This document shows, in pieces, positions 1 to 7,910 of a stretch of DNA of 64,000 nucleotides. The stretch is taken from contig JAYENW010000001.1 of assembly GCA_034722275.1 (NCBI GenBank), forward strand, positions 1 to 64,000, in the 5' to 3' direction. The stretch is from M55B177 sp034722275 (GTDB lineage Bacteria > Chloroflexota > Dehalococcoidia > GIF9 > AB-539-J10). The position numbers and the translations under genes were made by a program. The notes under the pieces were generated by a model, which saw only the letters and a list, made by a program, of their open reading frames with translations, was not told the DNA's origin and made no database searches. Numbering within the stretch: position 1 is the first letter of the stretch; each line of letters begins with the position of its first letter.

Positions 1-1879
1 CGTTGGTAACTTTGGTACCTTTCTTGGAGGACCAGTCACTGGGAGTCCACTTCACCAGGTCATCTTCGTTGTTGATGACATAGATGGTGTCATCGTCAGC
101 CAGGGCGAAGTCCTGAATGCCAATCGTGGTGGTTCTGGTGTTCCAGCAGGAAATGCCCTTGCTCTCAGCCCAGTAAAGGTTATCAGTGTCCTGGTCGCCG
201 AAGTAAACGACATCGCCGTCATTGTGCTCCGGTGAGAGGCGCAGAAGGCCCATTTGAGGATCTCCTTCAAGAGCCTTGTAGTAAACTCTCTGCCAGACAT
301 TGGCGTACTCCTCAGCATCGCAGATTTTCGCCCAGACGCTGTCGCAGCCACAAACCTGACCATCTTCATTAGAGTTAACACTAGCCAGGTAATCAACGCA
401 GCAGTCGGGAGAAGCGGCGAAGTCGCTGAGGTAATCAATGTCGGTGTCAATCAAACCCAGCTGGTTCCATGCCTTGCCCTTGTCCAAACTGACGGAGAAG
501 GCTGATTCATCACAGGTCTGGTCGCCATAGACAGTTTCGCCGATGGTTGTGGCGTAAGCCTTGCTGCCATCAGGCGTGAAGGCTACCAGGGCATAAGCCT
601 GCCCCGAAGGTTTCTTGCAGGCGCCCTTCCACTGGGGGCAGCAGACATCTATGTGCTCACTGCGCCAGACCTGAACGCCCTTGCAGCAATCTGTGAACTC
701 TGGCATGTCATCTGCGTCCTTGTTGGCCATCTGGCCCAGCATGGCGTCGCCCTCATCGTGAGTGCCAGTGTAGGCGATGCTGGCGAACCAGGGGTTGCCC
801 GAGGGACCGCAGGGAAGGCTCAGAGCGGTGCTGTCTACACGGAAGAGGTATCCACCGAGGGGAATCGTCGATGGTGCGGTAGAGTTGCCCACGTTCGCAT
901 AAGCGTAGACGCGGCGCATGGATGTATCGCCGCCGTTGTAGTCGGAAGGCATCGCCAGACCGGTAACTCCAGCGTTATAGCCACCAGGGCCACCTGGTGT
1001 TATAGGCCATACAGACCAGCCATCTACCTCAAATGGCACAGCACCGGCACGTTCTACAACGCCTCCCCAGCCCTTGGCAGTGGCCCACTTTCCTGTCTGC
1101 AGGCAGGTGCCGCCAGCAGTGGCAGTATTATTAACACTGATAGCCAGCACGGTCTTGTCGGCTGTCCAGCTAGGTGAAAAGGCTATAGAAGTGACGGCAT
1201 CAGCGCCTTTCCAGCCGGTATAAGCTGAGGCATCTATCCAGTGCGAGCCCCAGTAATGGCCGGCTTCATAGCGACAAACCATGCCGGCATCGGTACCCAG
1301 GACTATATTGTAGATGTCCTCTATGCCAGGAGAAGCATCCATGCAGATGATGTTCCCGGCGTCGGCTGGCAGGCCGCCGGTCCAGGAAAACTTGCTGCCG
1401 CCGTTGGTGGAGCCAACCACGACATTGGTAGTAACATCGTCGAGCATTCCCGCCACGACGACGAAGTCGGCGTTATTGGGAGCTACAGCTACCTGGTGGA
1501 TGAAAGCAAACTCACCCGCACTCCATGCCAGTCCCACTTTGGACTGCAGTAGATGGGAGCTGATGTCTTTCCAAGTAGCGCCGCCATCACTGGACTTCCA
1601 CAGGGCGAAGGTCAGCCCTATAAGGCTACCGCTGGCGCGTGCAGGCACCTCACCCACAGCGTAGACGGTGTTGCCATCCGGGCCCACGGCGAAGTCAAAG
1701 ATATCTGAGCCGGGGAGGATGGTGAAGTTCTTCTCGCTGGGCGTGGTCACCTTGGTCCACTTGGTGGTTCCAGCGTTGACATTGTCGGGCATAGCGGCTA
1801 TGCCGGCAAGTCCAATAGCCAGTGCCAGAGCGATAACTATATATATCACTCTGGATGGCAAACTCATTGTTTTACTCAA
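1..1879 (-). CDS. Large secreted Asp-box (BNR-like) protein, 3' end beyond window
   Basis: An open frame of about 626 codons runs off the left edge without a stop. I chose TTG at 1879 because AAGGAG (1889-1894) lies 9 nt upstream; an in-frame ATG at 1867 is 21 nt from it. Residues 1-35 look like a Sec signal peptide: short basic start, hydrophobic stretch (VIYIVIALALAIGLAGIAAM), likely cleavage after a VNA-type site. The mature part has repeated Asp-box-like turns (SSDGGATW, STNGGSKFSW, SLDKGKAW) typical of sialidase/Vps10-like beta-propellers. It is unusually Cys-rich for such a protein, with vicinal pairs (TDCCK, DVCCP, PDCCV) and CGC, suggesting disulfides or metal sites outside the cell. 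Substrate and role are unknown; a cell-surface protein is the safest reading. Confidence 0.85.
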   Translation of the reverse strand, partial: MSKTMSLPSRVIYIVIALALAIGLAGIAAMPDNVNAGTTKWTKVTTPSEKNFTILPGSDIFDFAVGPDGNTVYAVGEVPARASGSLIGLTFALWKSSDGGATWKDISSHLLQSKVGLAWSAGEFAFIHQVAVAPNNADFVVVAGMLDDVTTNVVVGSTNGGSKFSWTGGLPADAGNIICMDASPGIEDIYNIVLGTDAGMVCRYEAGHYWGSHWIDASAYTGWKGADAVTSIAFSPSWTADKTVLAISVNNTATAGGTCLQTGKWATAKGWGGVVERAGAVPFEVDGWSVWPITPGGPGGYNAGVTGLAMPSDYNGGDTSMRRVYAYANVGNSTAPSTIPLGGYLFRVDSTALSLPCGPSGNPWFASIAYTGTHDEGDAMLGQMANKDADDMPEFTDCCKGVQVWRSEHIDVCCPQWKGACKKPSGQAYALVAFTPDGSKAYATTIGETVYGDQTCDESAFSVSLDKGKAWNQLGLIDTDIDYLSDFAASPDCCVDYLASVNSNEDGQVCGCDSVWAKICDAEEYANVWQRVYYKALEGDPQMGLLRLSPEHNDGDVVYFGDQDTDNLYWAESKGISCWNTRTTTIGIQDFALADDDTIYVINNEDDLVKWTPSDWSSKKGTKVTN

Positions 1880-2191
1880 TTTATTTTACTCCTTAATTCA
1901 ATTTATTTTATCTCTCACCTGAATTCGACCCATTCAGGGTTGAGCGAACTACTCATTTTAATAATTTTGTGTTAAGCCTGTTTTGACCACAGGCTGCCCC
2001 TGGCGCTGTCGCCTCCTGGCAACAACAGCCATTCTGTCCCGGAACCAGGACTCTTTCCCCTCTGTGATTGCTTCACAGTCTCCTCTTGTTTGTGAAGTCA
2101 AGCCCCATAACAACAAAAAGCAGACCTTTCTCAGCAATCCTTTTGGGAATGCTTTATAGGCACCACCTCCTTTCTATTCAATTGCAAGTTA
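1880..2191 (-). promoter_or_regulatory. Long structured 5' leader of the secreted-protein gene
   Basis: About 305 nt separate the predicted transcription start from the TTG start. In the minus-strand RNA I see several helices: 2133-2139 with 2066-2072 (GATTGCT/AGCAATC), 2091-2097 with 2071-2077 (CTTCACA/TGTGAAG), a 6-bp hairpin 2046-2051/2036-2041 with one G-U, a GGCG/CGCC hairpin at 2002-2013, and a 6-bp hairpin 1989-1994/1976-1981. The loop at 2078-2090 exposes a GAGGAG Shine-Dalgarno-like run in front of a possible 34-codon leader ORF (1972-2076). No known riboswitch class was recognised. Confidence 0.5.
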
Positions 2192-2220
2192 AGCATAATA
2201 TAGCTTGAAAAAATTGTCAA
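2192..2220 (-). promoter_or_regulatory. Sigma-70-type promoter for the secreted-protein gene
   Basis: TTGACA at 2220-2215 and TATGCT at 2197-2192 are separated by 17 nt. A 6-bp inverted repeat (ATAGGA/TCCTAT, 2235-2240 and 2247-2252) sits just upstream of the -35 box and could be an activator site. Confidence 0.65.
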
Positions 2221-2404
2221 TACCTTGCAGCCCGATAGGACTATTTTCCTATGAAGTAGAACGGTTAAAAGCCATTTTGGTTTAGTCCGGGCAGAAAAAA
2301 TCAATCAAGATGGTGCAGGGTCGGGACCTGTGCCTGCCCGGAGGTGGGGATACCCCGCCACCACAATCATAGCCACAAACTGGCATGACCAGAATATTTT
2401 AGCG

Positions 2405-2410
2405 TATAAT
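2405..2410 (+). promoter_or_regulatory. -10 box for the metallo-hydrolase gene
   Basis: A perfect TATAAT lies 18 nt before the ATG at 2428, giving a leader of only about 10 nt that still contains the GGAGG ribosome site. No good -35 box is visible; the nearest candidate is TGGCAT with 18 nt spacing. Confidence 0.45.
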
Positions 2411-2427
2411 ATACCTGGAGGCAAAGA

Positions 2428-3159
2428 ATGGGTTTTCATCATGCGGTAAAGATAGGCCAGAATCTGCATTGTTATCTCTGGACTGGTCAGGGCAATAATT
2501 GTAATACCACCCTTCTGTCCCATGTTTTAAGAGGAGAACGCCCTCATATGCTGGTTGACCCAGGTCACGACAGAAATGAACTGGGCGAGCCCTGCTTTGA
2601 TTCCCTGGCTCAGGCTATAGCAAAAGATGGCTTCCAGATGGAAGATATCGGTCTGGTAGTCTGCACTCACTCTCATCCCGACCATTTTGAAGCTGTTGAT
2701 GCGCTGGTTGACCGCGGTGCTCTGCTGGCTTTGTCCCATGAAGAATATGAGTTCCTGCAGGGGCAGGGAAAGATGTTTTACTCAGTTTTTTCTGCCCACT
2801 TACCGCGTGCCAAACCTTACTTCTATCTCAATGAAGGCCAGCTCGACCTGGGCTCCGGGAATAAGCTGAATATAGAAGTTTTGCTCACTCCAGGGCACTC
2901 TCCAGGCTCCATTTGTCTTTATCTTGAAGATGAGAAGATTCTCATCAGCGGTGATGTGATCTTCAGCAGCAGCGTCGGCAGGACAGATTTTCCTGGAGGC
3001 GATACTTCACAGTTGCGCCAGAGCATTGAAAGGCTCTCTCAGCTCGATTTGGAATACATCGTTCCGGGACACAATACTGAGGCGGGAAATATCATCTTCG
3101 GTAAGGATGATATCGAAGAGAATTTCAGGATGGTGAAGTTGTTTTTTAGCCATGGATGA
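2428..3159 (+). CDS. Metallo-beta-lactamase-fold hydrolase
   Basis: 243 aa, ATG preceded by CTGGAGG. The binuclear zinc signature is complete: THSHPDH (HxHxDH) near residue 77, TPGHSPG further on, GDV for the bridging aspartate, and the C-terminal PGHNTE histidine. The spacing resembles glyoxalase II-like and other small MBL hydrolases acting on thioesters or lactones. No extra domain (flavodoxin, rhodanese) is present, so the substrate cannot be named. Its stop overlaps the start of the next gene by 8 nt, so the two are probably translated together and may work together. Confidence 0.9.
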   Translation: MGFHHAVKIGQNLHCYLWTGQGNNCNTTLLSHVLRGERPHMLVDPGHDRNELGEPCFDSLAQAIAKDGFQMEDIGLVVCTHSHPDHFEAVDALVDRGALLALSHEEYEFLQGQGKMFYSVFSAHLPRAKPYFYLNEGQLDLGSGNKLNIEVLLTPGHSPGSICLYLEDEKILISGDVIFSSSVGRTDFPGGDTSQLRQSIERLSQLDLEYIVPGHNTEAGNIIFGKDDIEENFRMVKLFFSHG

Positions 3160-3820
3160 CAGAATCAAATATGCGCTGGAGCACACTCAATTGCTGAGAG
3201 CTCCTCGTCAGGAATTATCCACATTTGGCAGTTCTATCGTTGACTATTATGTGGTCAGTGAGCTTGCCGGAAATCTCAGCGTGGTCAGAGATGGCAAAGT
3301 AATTGCCGAAAGGCCCAGAATTGTCACTCCTGCTTATCTGGTTAATGTGGAAGGTTTCAGTGAGCAGGCGAAAAAGTATATCTATACGATTGCACGGCAA
3401 AATCCCAACGAATCAGGCGTTTTCTACAAGTATAAGAATGAACTCAACAAGATGAATGTCGTTTCACAACCTGTAGAAGGAGTGGTAAACAAACTGAATG
3501 CCGCTCTGGATAAGCAGTCCAATCCCTTAAGCGCCATAATCAAAGGAGTGGAAGAGCTATGGGATGTCTCTCTGCTCATGTTTATCTATGAACTTACGGG
3601 AAGGTCAATGCGGAGCAATGTAGCTGATTTTCACCGCAGAGGCCTTCTTAGTGTTGATGCCAGCGGACTGCCCGGGGATGCTCGTGACTACATTGAGCAG
3701 CTTTTTGATGAGGCGGGACACGACTTTTCTCGAGCTCCATTGCTGGTGGCGGAACTGAACCGCTGGGGCGTATTCGATGAGTATCAAGACAGGTTTTTCT
3801 CCTTATTGCAGAAAAAGTAG
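3152..3820 (+). CDS. Conserved-looking protein of unknown function, coupled to the MBL hydrolase
   Basis: 222 aa. The ATG at 3152 lies inside the end of the hydrolase gene (8-nt overlap), which implies translational coupling. I do not recognise a family. The protein is soluble, with no signal peptide or membrane segment and no Cys/His metal cluster. The N-terminal 75 residues look like a mixed alpha/beta region (VVSELAGNLSVVRDGKVIAERPRIVTPAYL). The rest is largely helical and ends in a basic QKK tail. Codon use and composition match the neighbours, so it looks like a real resident gene. Confidence 0.75.
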   Translation: MDDRIKYALEHTQLLRAPRQELSTFGSSIVDYYVVSELAGNLSVVRDGKVIAERPRIVTPAYLVNVEGFSEQAKKYIYTIARQNPNESGVFYKYKNELNKMNVVSQPVEGVVNKLNAALDKQSNPLSAIIKGVEELWDVSLLMFIYELTGRSMRSNVADFHRRGLLSVDASGLPGDARDYIEQLFDEAGHDFSRAPLLVAELNRWGVFDEYQDRFFSLLQKK

Positions 3821-3837
3821 CCGCTGGTTGCCATCAG

Positions 3838-3866
3838 TTGCTAAAAGAATCAGTCAATATTACAAT
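3838..3866 (+). promoter_or_regulatory. Promoter for pdxS
   Basis: TTGCTA (3838-3843) and TACAAT (3861-3866) with 17-nt spacing lie in the 83-nt gap before pdxS, with a transcription start expected near 3873. Confidence 0.45.
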
Positions 3867-3903
3867 TTATACCAGGCTGACTTAATGAAGGGGGTTAAAA
3901 AGC

Positions 3904-4785
3904 ATGGAAAAAGCTACTTGGCAAACTAAAACAGGGCTGGCTCAGATGCTGAAGGGAGGAGTGATTATGGATGTCACCACCGCGGAGCAGGCGAAAATTG
4001 CTGAAGATGCCGGGGCATGTGCTGTCATGGCTCTGGAGCGAGTGCCGGCAGATATTCGCGCCAGCGGTGGCGTGGCTCGCATGGCTGACCCCGGTATCAT
4101 TCTGGCTATAATGAAAGAGGTGAGTATACCGGTGATGGCGAAATGCCGCATCGGACATTTCGTTGAGGCTCAGGTGCTGGAGAGTCTCGGTGTTAATTTT
4201 ATTGATGAATCTGAGGTGCTTACTCCTGCTGACGAAAGCCATCATGTCTGGAAGCACGATTTCAAAGTTCCTTTCGTCTGCGGTTGCCGTGATTTGGGAG
4301 AGGCGCTGCGCCGCATTGCCGAGGGAGCAGCTATGATTCGCACTAAAGGAGAGGCAGGAACAGGAAACATCGTAGAAGCTGTGAGACACATGCGGGCAGT
4401 ACAGGATGGTATTCGCAGGGTTCAGGCTCTGCCTCAGGATGAGCTGGCAGCCGAGGCGAAAAATCTGGGTGCTCCTCTGGAGCTGGTTATCGAAGTACAC
4501 AAAACAGGCAAACTGCCCGTAGTCAATTACGCTGCTGGAGGTGTAGCCACGCCGGCTGACGCCGCCTTGATGATGCAGTTGGGAGCTGAAGGTGTCTTTG
4601 TTGGCTCAGGTATCTTCAAGTCGAGCGACCCCGCCCCCAGGGCAAAAGCCGTCGTTGAGGCTACCACCCACTATCAGGATGCCGCCATCATTGCTGAGGT
4701 ATCCCGAGGTTTAGGGATGGCTATGCCAGGTCTGGAGATGAAGTCAATACCGCAAGAAGAGCTGCTGGCCACAAGGGGGTGGTAG
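3904..4785 (+). CDS. pdxS: Pyridoxal 5'-phosphate synthase, lyase subunit PdxS
   Basis: 293 aa, full family length. PdxS builds PLP from ribose 5-phosphate, glyceraldehyde 3-phosphate and ammonia in the DXP-independent pathway. Visible signatures include GGVIMDVTTAEQA, the region with the Schiff-base lysine (IPVMAKCRIGHFVEAQ), TKGEAGTGNIVEAVRHMR and the phosphate-binding GGVATPADAALMMQLGAEGVFVGSGIF. The ribosome site GAAGGGGG precedes the ATG. Its usual partner pdxT (glutaminase) is not adjacent: the next gene, a P-loop ATPase, overlaps pdxS by 7 nt if its GTG start is used. PdxT must be elsewhere or ammonia used directly. Confidence 0.97.
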   Translation: MEKATWQTKTGLAQMLKGGVIMDVTTAEQAKIAEDAGACAVMALERVPADIRASGGVARMADPGIILAIMKEVSIPVMAKCRIGHFVEAQVLESLGVNFIDESEVLTPADESHHVWKHDFKVPFVCGCRDLGEALRRIAEGAAMIRTKGEAGTGNIVEAVRHMRAVQDGIRRVQALPQDELAAEAKNLGAPLELVIEVHKTGKLPVVNYAAGGVATPADAALMMQLGAEGVFVGSGIFKSSDPAPRAKAVVEATTHYQDAAIIAEVSRGLGMAMPGLEMKSIPQEELLATRGW

Positions 4786-6197
4786 CGCGGAAAAAGATGC
4801 AGAAGATAACCACTGATGAATTGACTGCTCTGCTTGATGTTTTGCCTCCGCATATCAGTGAGCCCATTTGCCGGCAGCCTGACTGTGATGAACTGATTGA
4901 GGTAGTCCTGGATTCAGGACGTTTGCCCGAAGCTCGTTTTCCTCACCGTGACTTAATACTCGACTCCAGAGAGGTGAACCAGAGTGACATTGATTATGTA
5001 GTATCCCGTGTGGGACAGTTTACGGAGGATAATCGCGCCGGGATTGAGCGCACGCTTCATCGCATTTCAGCCATATGCAACAGGAATGGACGCATAATTG
5101 GTTTAACCTGCCGTGTGGGCCGAGCTATATCAGGCACGGTCAAAATGATTCAGGACCTCATCGAATCCGGCAAAAGTGTTTTGCTGCTGGGGCGACCTGG
5201 TATAGGTAAAACAACCATGCTGCGGGAAGTTGCCCGGGTGCTGGCCGATGATTGTAAAAAACGCGTCATTGTGATTGATACTTCCAATGAAATCGCCGGT
5301 GATGGTGATATTCCTCATCCTGGGATTGGACATGCCAGGAGAATGCAGGTAGCTCATCCCAGCATGCAGCATGCGGTAATGATTGAAGCTGTGGAAAATC
5401 ATATGCCCGAGGTCATTATCATTGATGAGATTGGCACTGAGCTTGAAGCGCAGGCAGCCCGAACTATCGCGGAACGCGGCGTGCAGTTGATAGGCACCGC
5501 TCATGGCAATACTCTGGAGAACCTGATTATGAATCCCACCCTGTCTGACCTCGTAGGAGGCGTCCAGACGGTCATTCTGGGGGATGAAGAGGCAAAACGG
5601 CGCCGCACCCAGAAGTCTGTCCTGGAGCGTAAGTCACCTCCTACTTTTGATGTGGTTGTCGAATTACTGGATTATTACAAGGTGGCTGTCCATCCTGATG
5701 TTGGACAGGCTGTGGATGCCATCTTGCATCTGGAGTCTCTGCCAGCGGAAAGTCGCTGGATGGATGAACTGGGAGAGGTGCATAAGGAGAGTTCCGAAGA
5801 GCCTTCGCAATCCCTGCCGTCAGAAGAGGGTAAGGAGGATAAAATGATACGCTTCTATCTTTTTGGCACCAACCGTTATCGTTTGGAACAGGCTGCCAGA
5901 GAGAAGCGAAGGAAGTTGACGGTTATCAGTGAACTCAAAGAGGCCGATATCCTTCTCACCACCAGAAATTTTTACCGCCGCAAGCCGCAGAAGATAAGGG
6001 ATGCTGAAGTGCTGGGCATACCAATTTATGCGCTTCAAAGCAATAACATCACTTACATGAGGCGCTGCCTTGATGCTCTTTATCCTGAAGATGCGCACTC
6101 CACCTATATTTCTCACCTGCAGCATTTGTTGAGCGAGCATGCCCGCCGTGACTCCGATAGGCCTCATTCTGAATCTGCTGCGGATAGAGGAAATTGA
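4779..6197 (+). CDS. AAA/P-loop ATPase of the Ycf45/SpoIIIAA-like R3H-associated family
   Basis: 472 aa from a GTG at 4779; an ATG at 4797 is an equally possible start. The central domain carries a Walker A (LLGRPGIGKTTMLRE, near residue 138), a Walker B (EVIIIDEIGTELE) and an AHGNT sensor-like motif, as in SpoIIIAA and cyanobacterial/plastid Ycf45. After about residue 355 there is a second domain (FYLFGTNRYRLEQAAREKR... IPIYALQSNNITYMRRCL) found in R3H-containing relatives. A clear R3H motif is not visible in the short acidic/basic tail. Role unknown; nucleic-acid-linked ATPase is the family expectation. Lies between pdxS and tmk. Confidence 0.85.
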   Translation: MVARKKMQKITTDELTALLDVLPPHISEPICRQPDCDELIEVVLDSGRLPEARFPHRDLILDSREVNQSDIDYVVSRVGQFTEDNRAGIERTLHRISAICNRNGRIIGLTCRVGRAISGTVKMIQDLIESGKSVLLLGRPGIGKTTMLREVARVLADDCKKRVIVIDTSNEIAGDGDIPHPGIGHARRMQVAHPSMQHAVMIEAVENHMPEVIIIDEIGTELEAQAARTIAERGVQLIGTAHGNTLENLIMNPTLSDLVGGVQTVILGDEEAKRRRTQKSVLERKSPPTFDVVVELLDYYKVAVHPDVGQAVDAILHLESLPAESRWMDELGEVHKESSEEPSQSLPSEEGKEDKMIRFYLFGTNRYRLEQAAREKRRKLTVISELKEADILLTTRNFYRRKPQKIRDAEVLGIPIYALQSNNITYMRRCLDALYPEDAHSTYISHLQHLLSEHARRDSDRPHSESAADRGN

Positions 6198-6205
6198 GGT
6201 GATTC

Positions 6206-6835
6206 TTGGGCTTGTTTATTACTTTTGAGGGTGGTGAGGGATGTGGCAAAAGCACCCAGGCCAGAATCTTGTGGAAGCGATTGTGTGCCCAGGGACTGCC
6301 GGCGATATTATTGTATGAGCCTGGAGGCACAGCGCTGGGCAACAGGATAAAGAGACTGGTTAAGCGAAGAAACATATATCCCCTTTCGCCTCAAGCCGAG
6401 TTATTCCTCTTCGTGGCTTCCCGTGCCCAGTTGGTAGCTGAGGCGATTCTTCCCGCTTTGCAGGAAGGGAAAACAGTCATCTGCGACCGCTTTGCCCATT
6501 CTACCCTCGTTTATCAGGGTTATGGCAGGGAACTCGACTTGAGCACAGTAGCAAAGATTAACAATCTGGCAACGCAGAATCTTAAGCCAGACCTGGTTAT
6601 CCTTCTGGATATCTCCCCGGAGCTGGGGCTGTCGCGAAAGCAAAACTCGAAAGACCGCTTTGAACTGGAGGACTTATCCTTTCATCGGCGGGTGAGGGAA
6701 GGCTATCTCAAGACAGTGGACTCTGAGCCCGACCGCTGGCTGTTGATAGATGCCGCACTGCCCAGGGCAACGGTGAGTCAGATTATCTGGAGGAAAGTAG
6801 GACAACTGTTGCCTTCTGCTAAAATGTCACCCTGA
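6206..6835 (+). CDS. tmk: Thymidylate kinase
   Basis: 209 aa. Phosphorylates dTMP to dTDP. The P-loop is FEGGEGCGKSTQA at residues 7-19, the substrate motif is DRFAHSTLVYQGYGR, and the LID segment is SRKQNSKDRFELEDLSFHRRVREGY. The start is a TTG with GAGGTG 5 nt upstream; no ATG fits the conserved N-terminus. The last three codons and stop (ATG TCA CCC TGA) are supplied by a palindromic repeat at 6824-6850, so the C-terminus may have been altered by insertion of that repeat. Confidence 0.95.
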   Translation: MGLFITFEGGEGCGKSTQARILWKRLCAQGLPAILLYEPGGTALGNRIKRLVKRRNIYPLSPQAELFLFVASRAQLVAEAILPALQEGKTVICDRFAHSTLVYQGYGRELDLSTVAKINNLATQNLKPDLVILLDISPELGLSRKQNSKDRFELEDLSFHRRVREGYLKTVDSEPDRWLLIDAALPRATVSQIIWRKVGQLLPSAKMSP

Positions 6836-6850
6836 GCGAAGCGAAGGGTC
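6824..6850. repeat. Small REP-like palindromic element between tmk and mnmA
   Basis: The stretch beginning TGTCACCCTGAGCGAAGCG and ending AAGGGTCTC is an interrupted palindrome (ACCCT...AGGGT, around GC-GAA-GC). It closely resembles the short dispersed repeats found in many bacterial genomes. Here it provides the tmk stop codon (TGA) and the AAGGG Shine-Dalgarno-like run used by mnmA. Only this copy was noticed in the window. Confidence 0.6.
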
Positions 6851-6854
6851 TCAA

Positions 6855-7895
6855 TTGACTAAGAAGAAAGTAGCTGTAGCATTGAGTGGGGGAGAGGATT
6901 CCTCTATTGCTGCTTTGCTGCTGAAGAAAGAAGGCTATGAAGTTCTGGGGATATACATGTCTTTGAGTGATGCTCCCTGTTCCCAGCCTCAACTATGCCA
7001 GGCGGAACGCGTTTGCCGTAGCCTGGACATTCCCTTCCATGTAGTTGATTTGCGGAGAGAATTTGAGCGCGGCGTAATTGACTATTTCTCTCAGGAATAT
7101 CAGCGCGGGCGGACTCCCAACCCCTGCGTCGCCTGTAATCGGCACATCAAATTTGGGTGCTTGCTGTCCCAAGCGCTCTCTCTGGGTGTTCAATATCTGG
7201 CTACAGGTCATTATGCTCGCATTGAGCATCGTGATGGTCGGTATCATTTGCTTGAAGGTATAGATGCTGCCAAAGACCAGTCCTATTTTCTTTATACTCT
7301 GACTCAGGAAAAACTGGGACATATTCTTTTTCCGCTGGGGGGCTATCAGAAAACCGAGGTTCGCAGGATAGCGCAGCAGGAGGGACTGCCCGCCATTGGG
7401 AAGCCCAGCCAGGACATCTGCTTTGTCTCTCAAAAAAACTACCGTGACTTCCTCCAGCAGCGCTTTGGGAACACTGCTGGAGATATTGTAGACAGGAAGG
7501 GGAAGATACTGGGTCGTCATCAAGGAGTGGCTTTTTATACTGTTGGGCAGAGGCATGGCCTTGGAGTAGCTTCAGGCAAGCCTCTTTATGTTCTGGAGAT
7601 TATCCTGGAGGACAACAGGATTATTCTTGGTGAAGGAGGAGAGCTCTACCACCGGCAAATCGCCGCCAGTAACTTGACCTGGGTGGCAGGAGCAGCGCCA
7701 TCTGAGCCTGCTGGCATCACCGCCAGAATACGCTATCAGTCGCCGCAGGCAGAGGCGGTGCTGTTCCCGCAAGGAGATTTGGCGACGGTCTTCTTTTCCG
7801 AGCCGCAATGGGCTGTTGCCCCGGGTCAGGCTGTTGTGTTCTATAATGGTGAAGAGGTGCTGGGCGGCGGCATCATAGAGAATATGAAGTCATAA
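6855..7895 (+). CDS. mnmA: tRNA-specific 2-thiouridylase MnmA
   Basis: 346 aa. Installs the 2-thio group on U34 of tRNA(Lys/Glu/Gln). The PP-loop is ALSGGEDSSIAALL, with Glu where most relatives have Val. The two catalytic cysteines are in PNPCVACNRHIKFG and SQDICFV, and the tRNA-binding central domain carries TGHYAR and DQSYFLYTL. The start is TTG at 6855, 20 nt after the tmk stop, with AAGGG about 6 nt upstream provided by the palindromic repeat. The C-terminal beta-barrel (VAPGQAVVFYNGEEVLGGGII) is intact. Confidence 0.96.
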   Translation: MTKKKVAVALSGGEDSSIAALLLKKEGYEVLGIYMSLSDAPCSQPQLCQAERVCRSLDIPFHVVDLRREFERGVIDYFSQEYQRGRTPNPCVACNRHIKFGCLLSQALSLGVQYLATGHYARIEHRDGRYHLLEGIDAAKDQSYFLYTLTQEKLGHILFPLGGYQKTEVRRIAQQEGLPAIGKPSQDICFVSQKNYRDFLQQRFGNTAGDIVDRKGKILGRHQGVAFYTVGQRHGLGVASGKPLYVLEIILEDNRIILGEGGELYHRQIAASNLTWVAGAAPSEPAGITARIRYQSPQAEAVLFPQGDLATVFFSEPQWAVAPGQAVVFYNGEEVLGGGIIENMKS

Positions 7896-7910
7896 ACTGC
7901 GGGATGCGAC

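Noticed and set aside
254..1922. Several plus-strand ORFs of 80-170 codons and a minus-strand ORF at 52-450
   Set aside because: They lie opposite or out of frame with the continuous 626-codon minus-strand frame of the secreted protein, which has a signal peptide, Asp-boxes, promoter and ribosome site.
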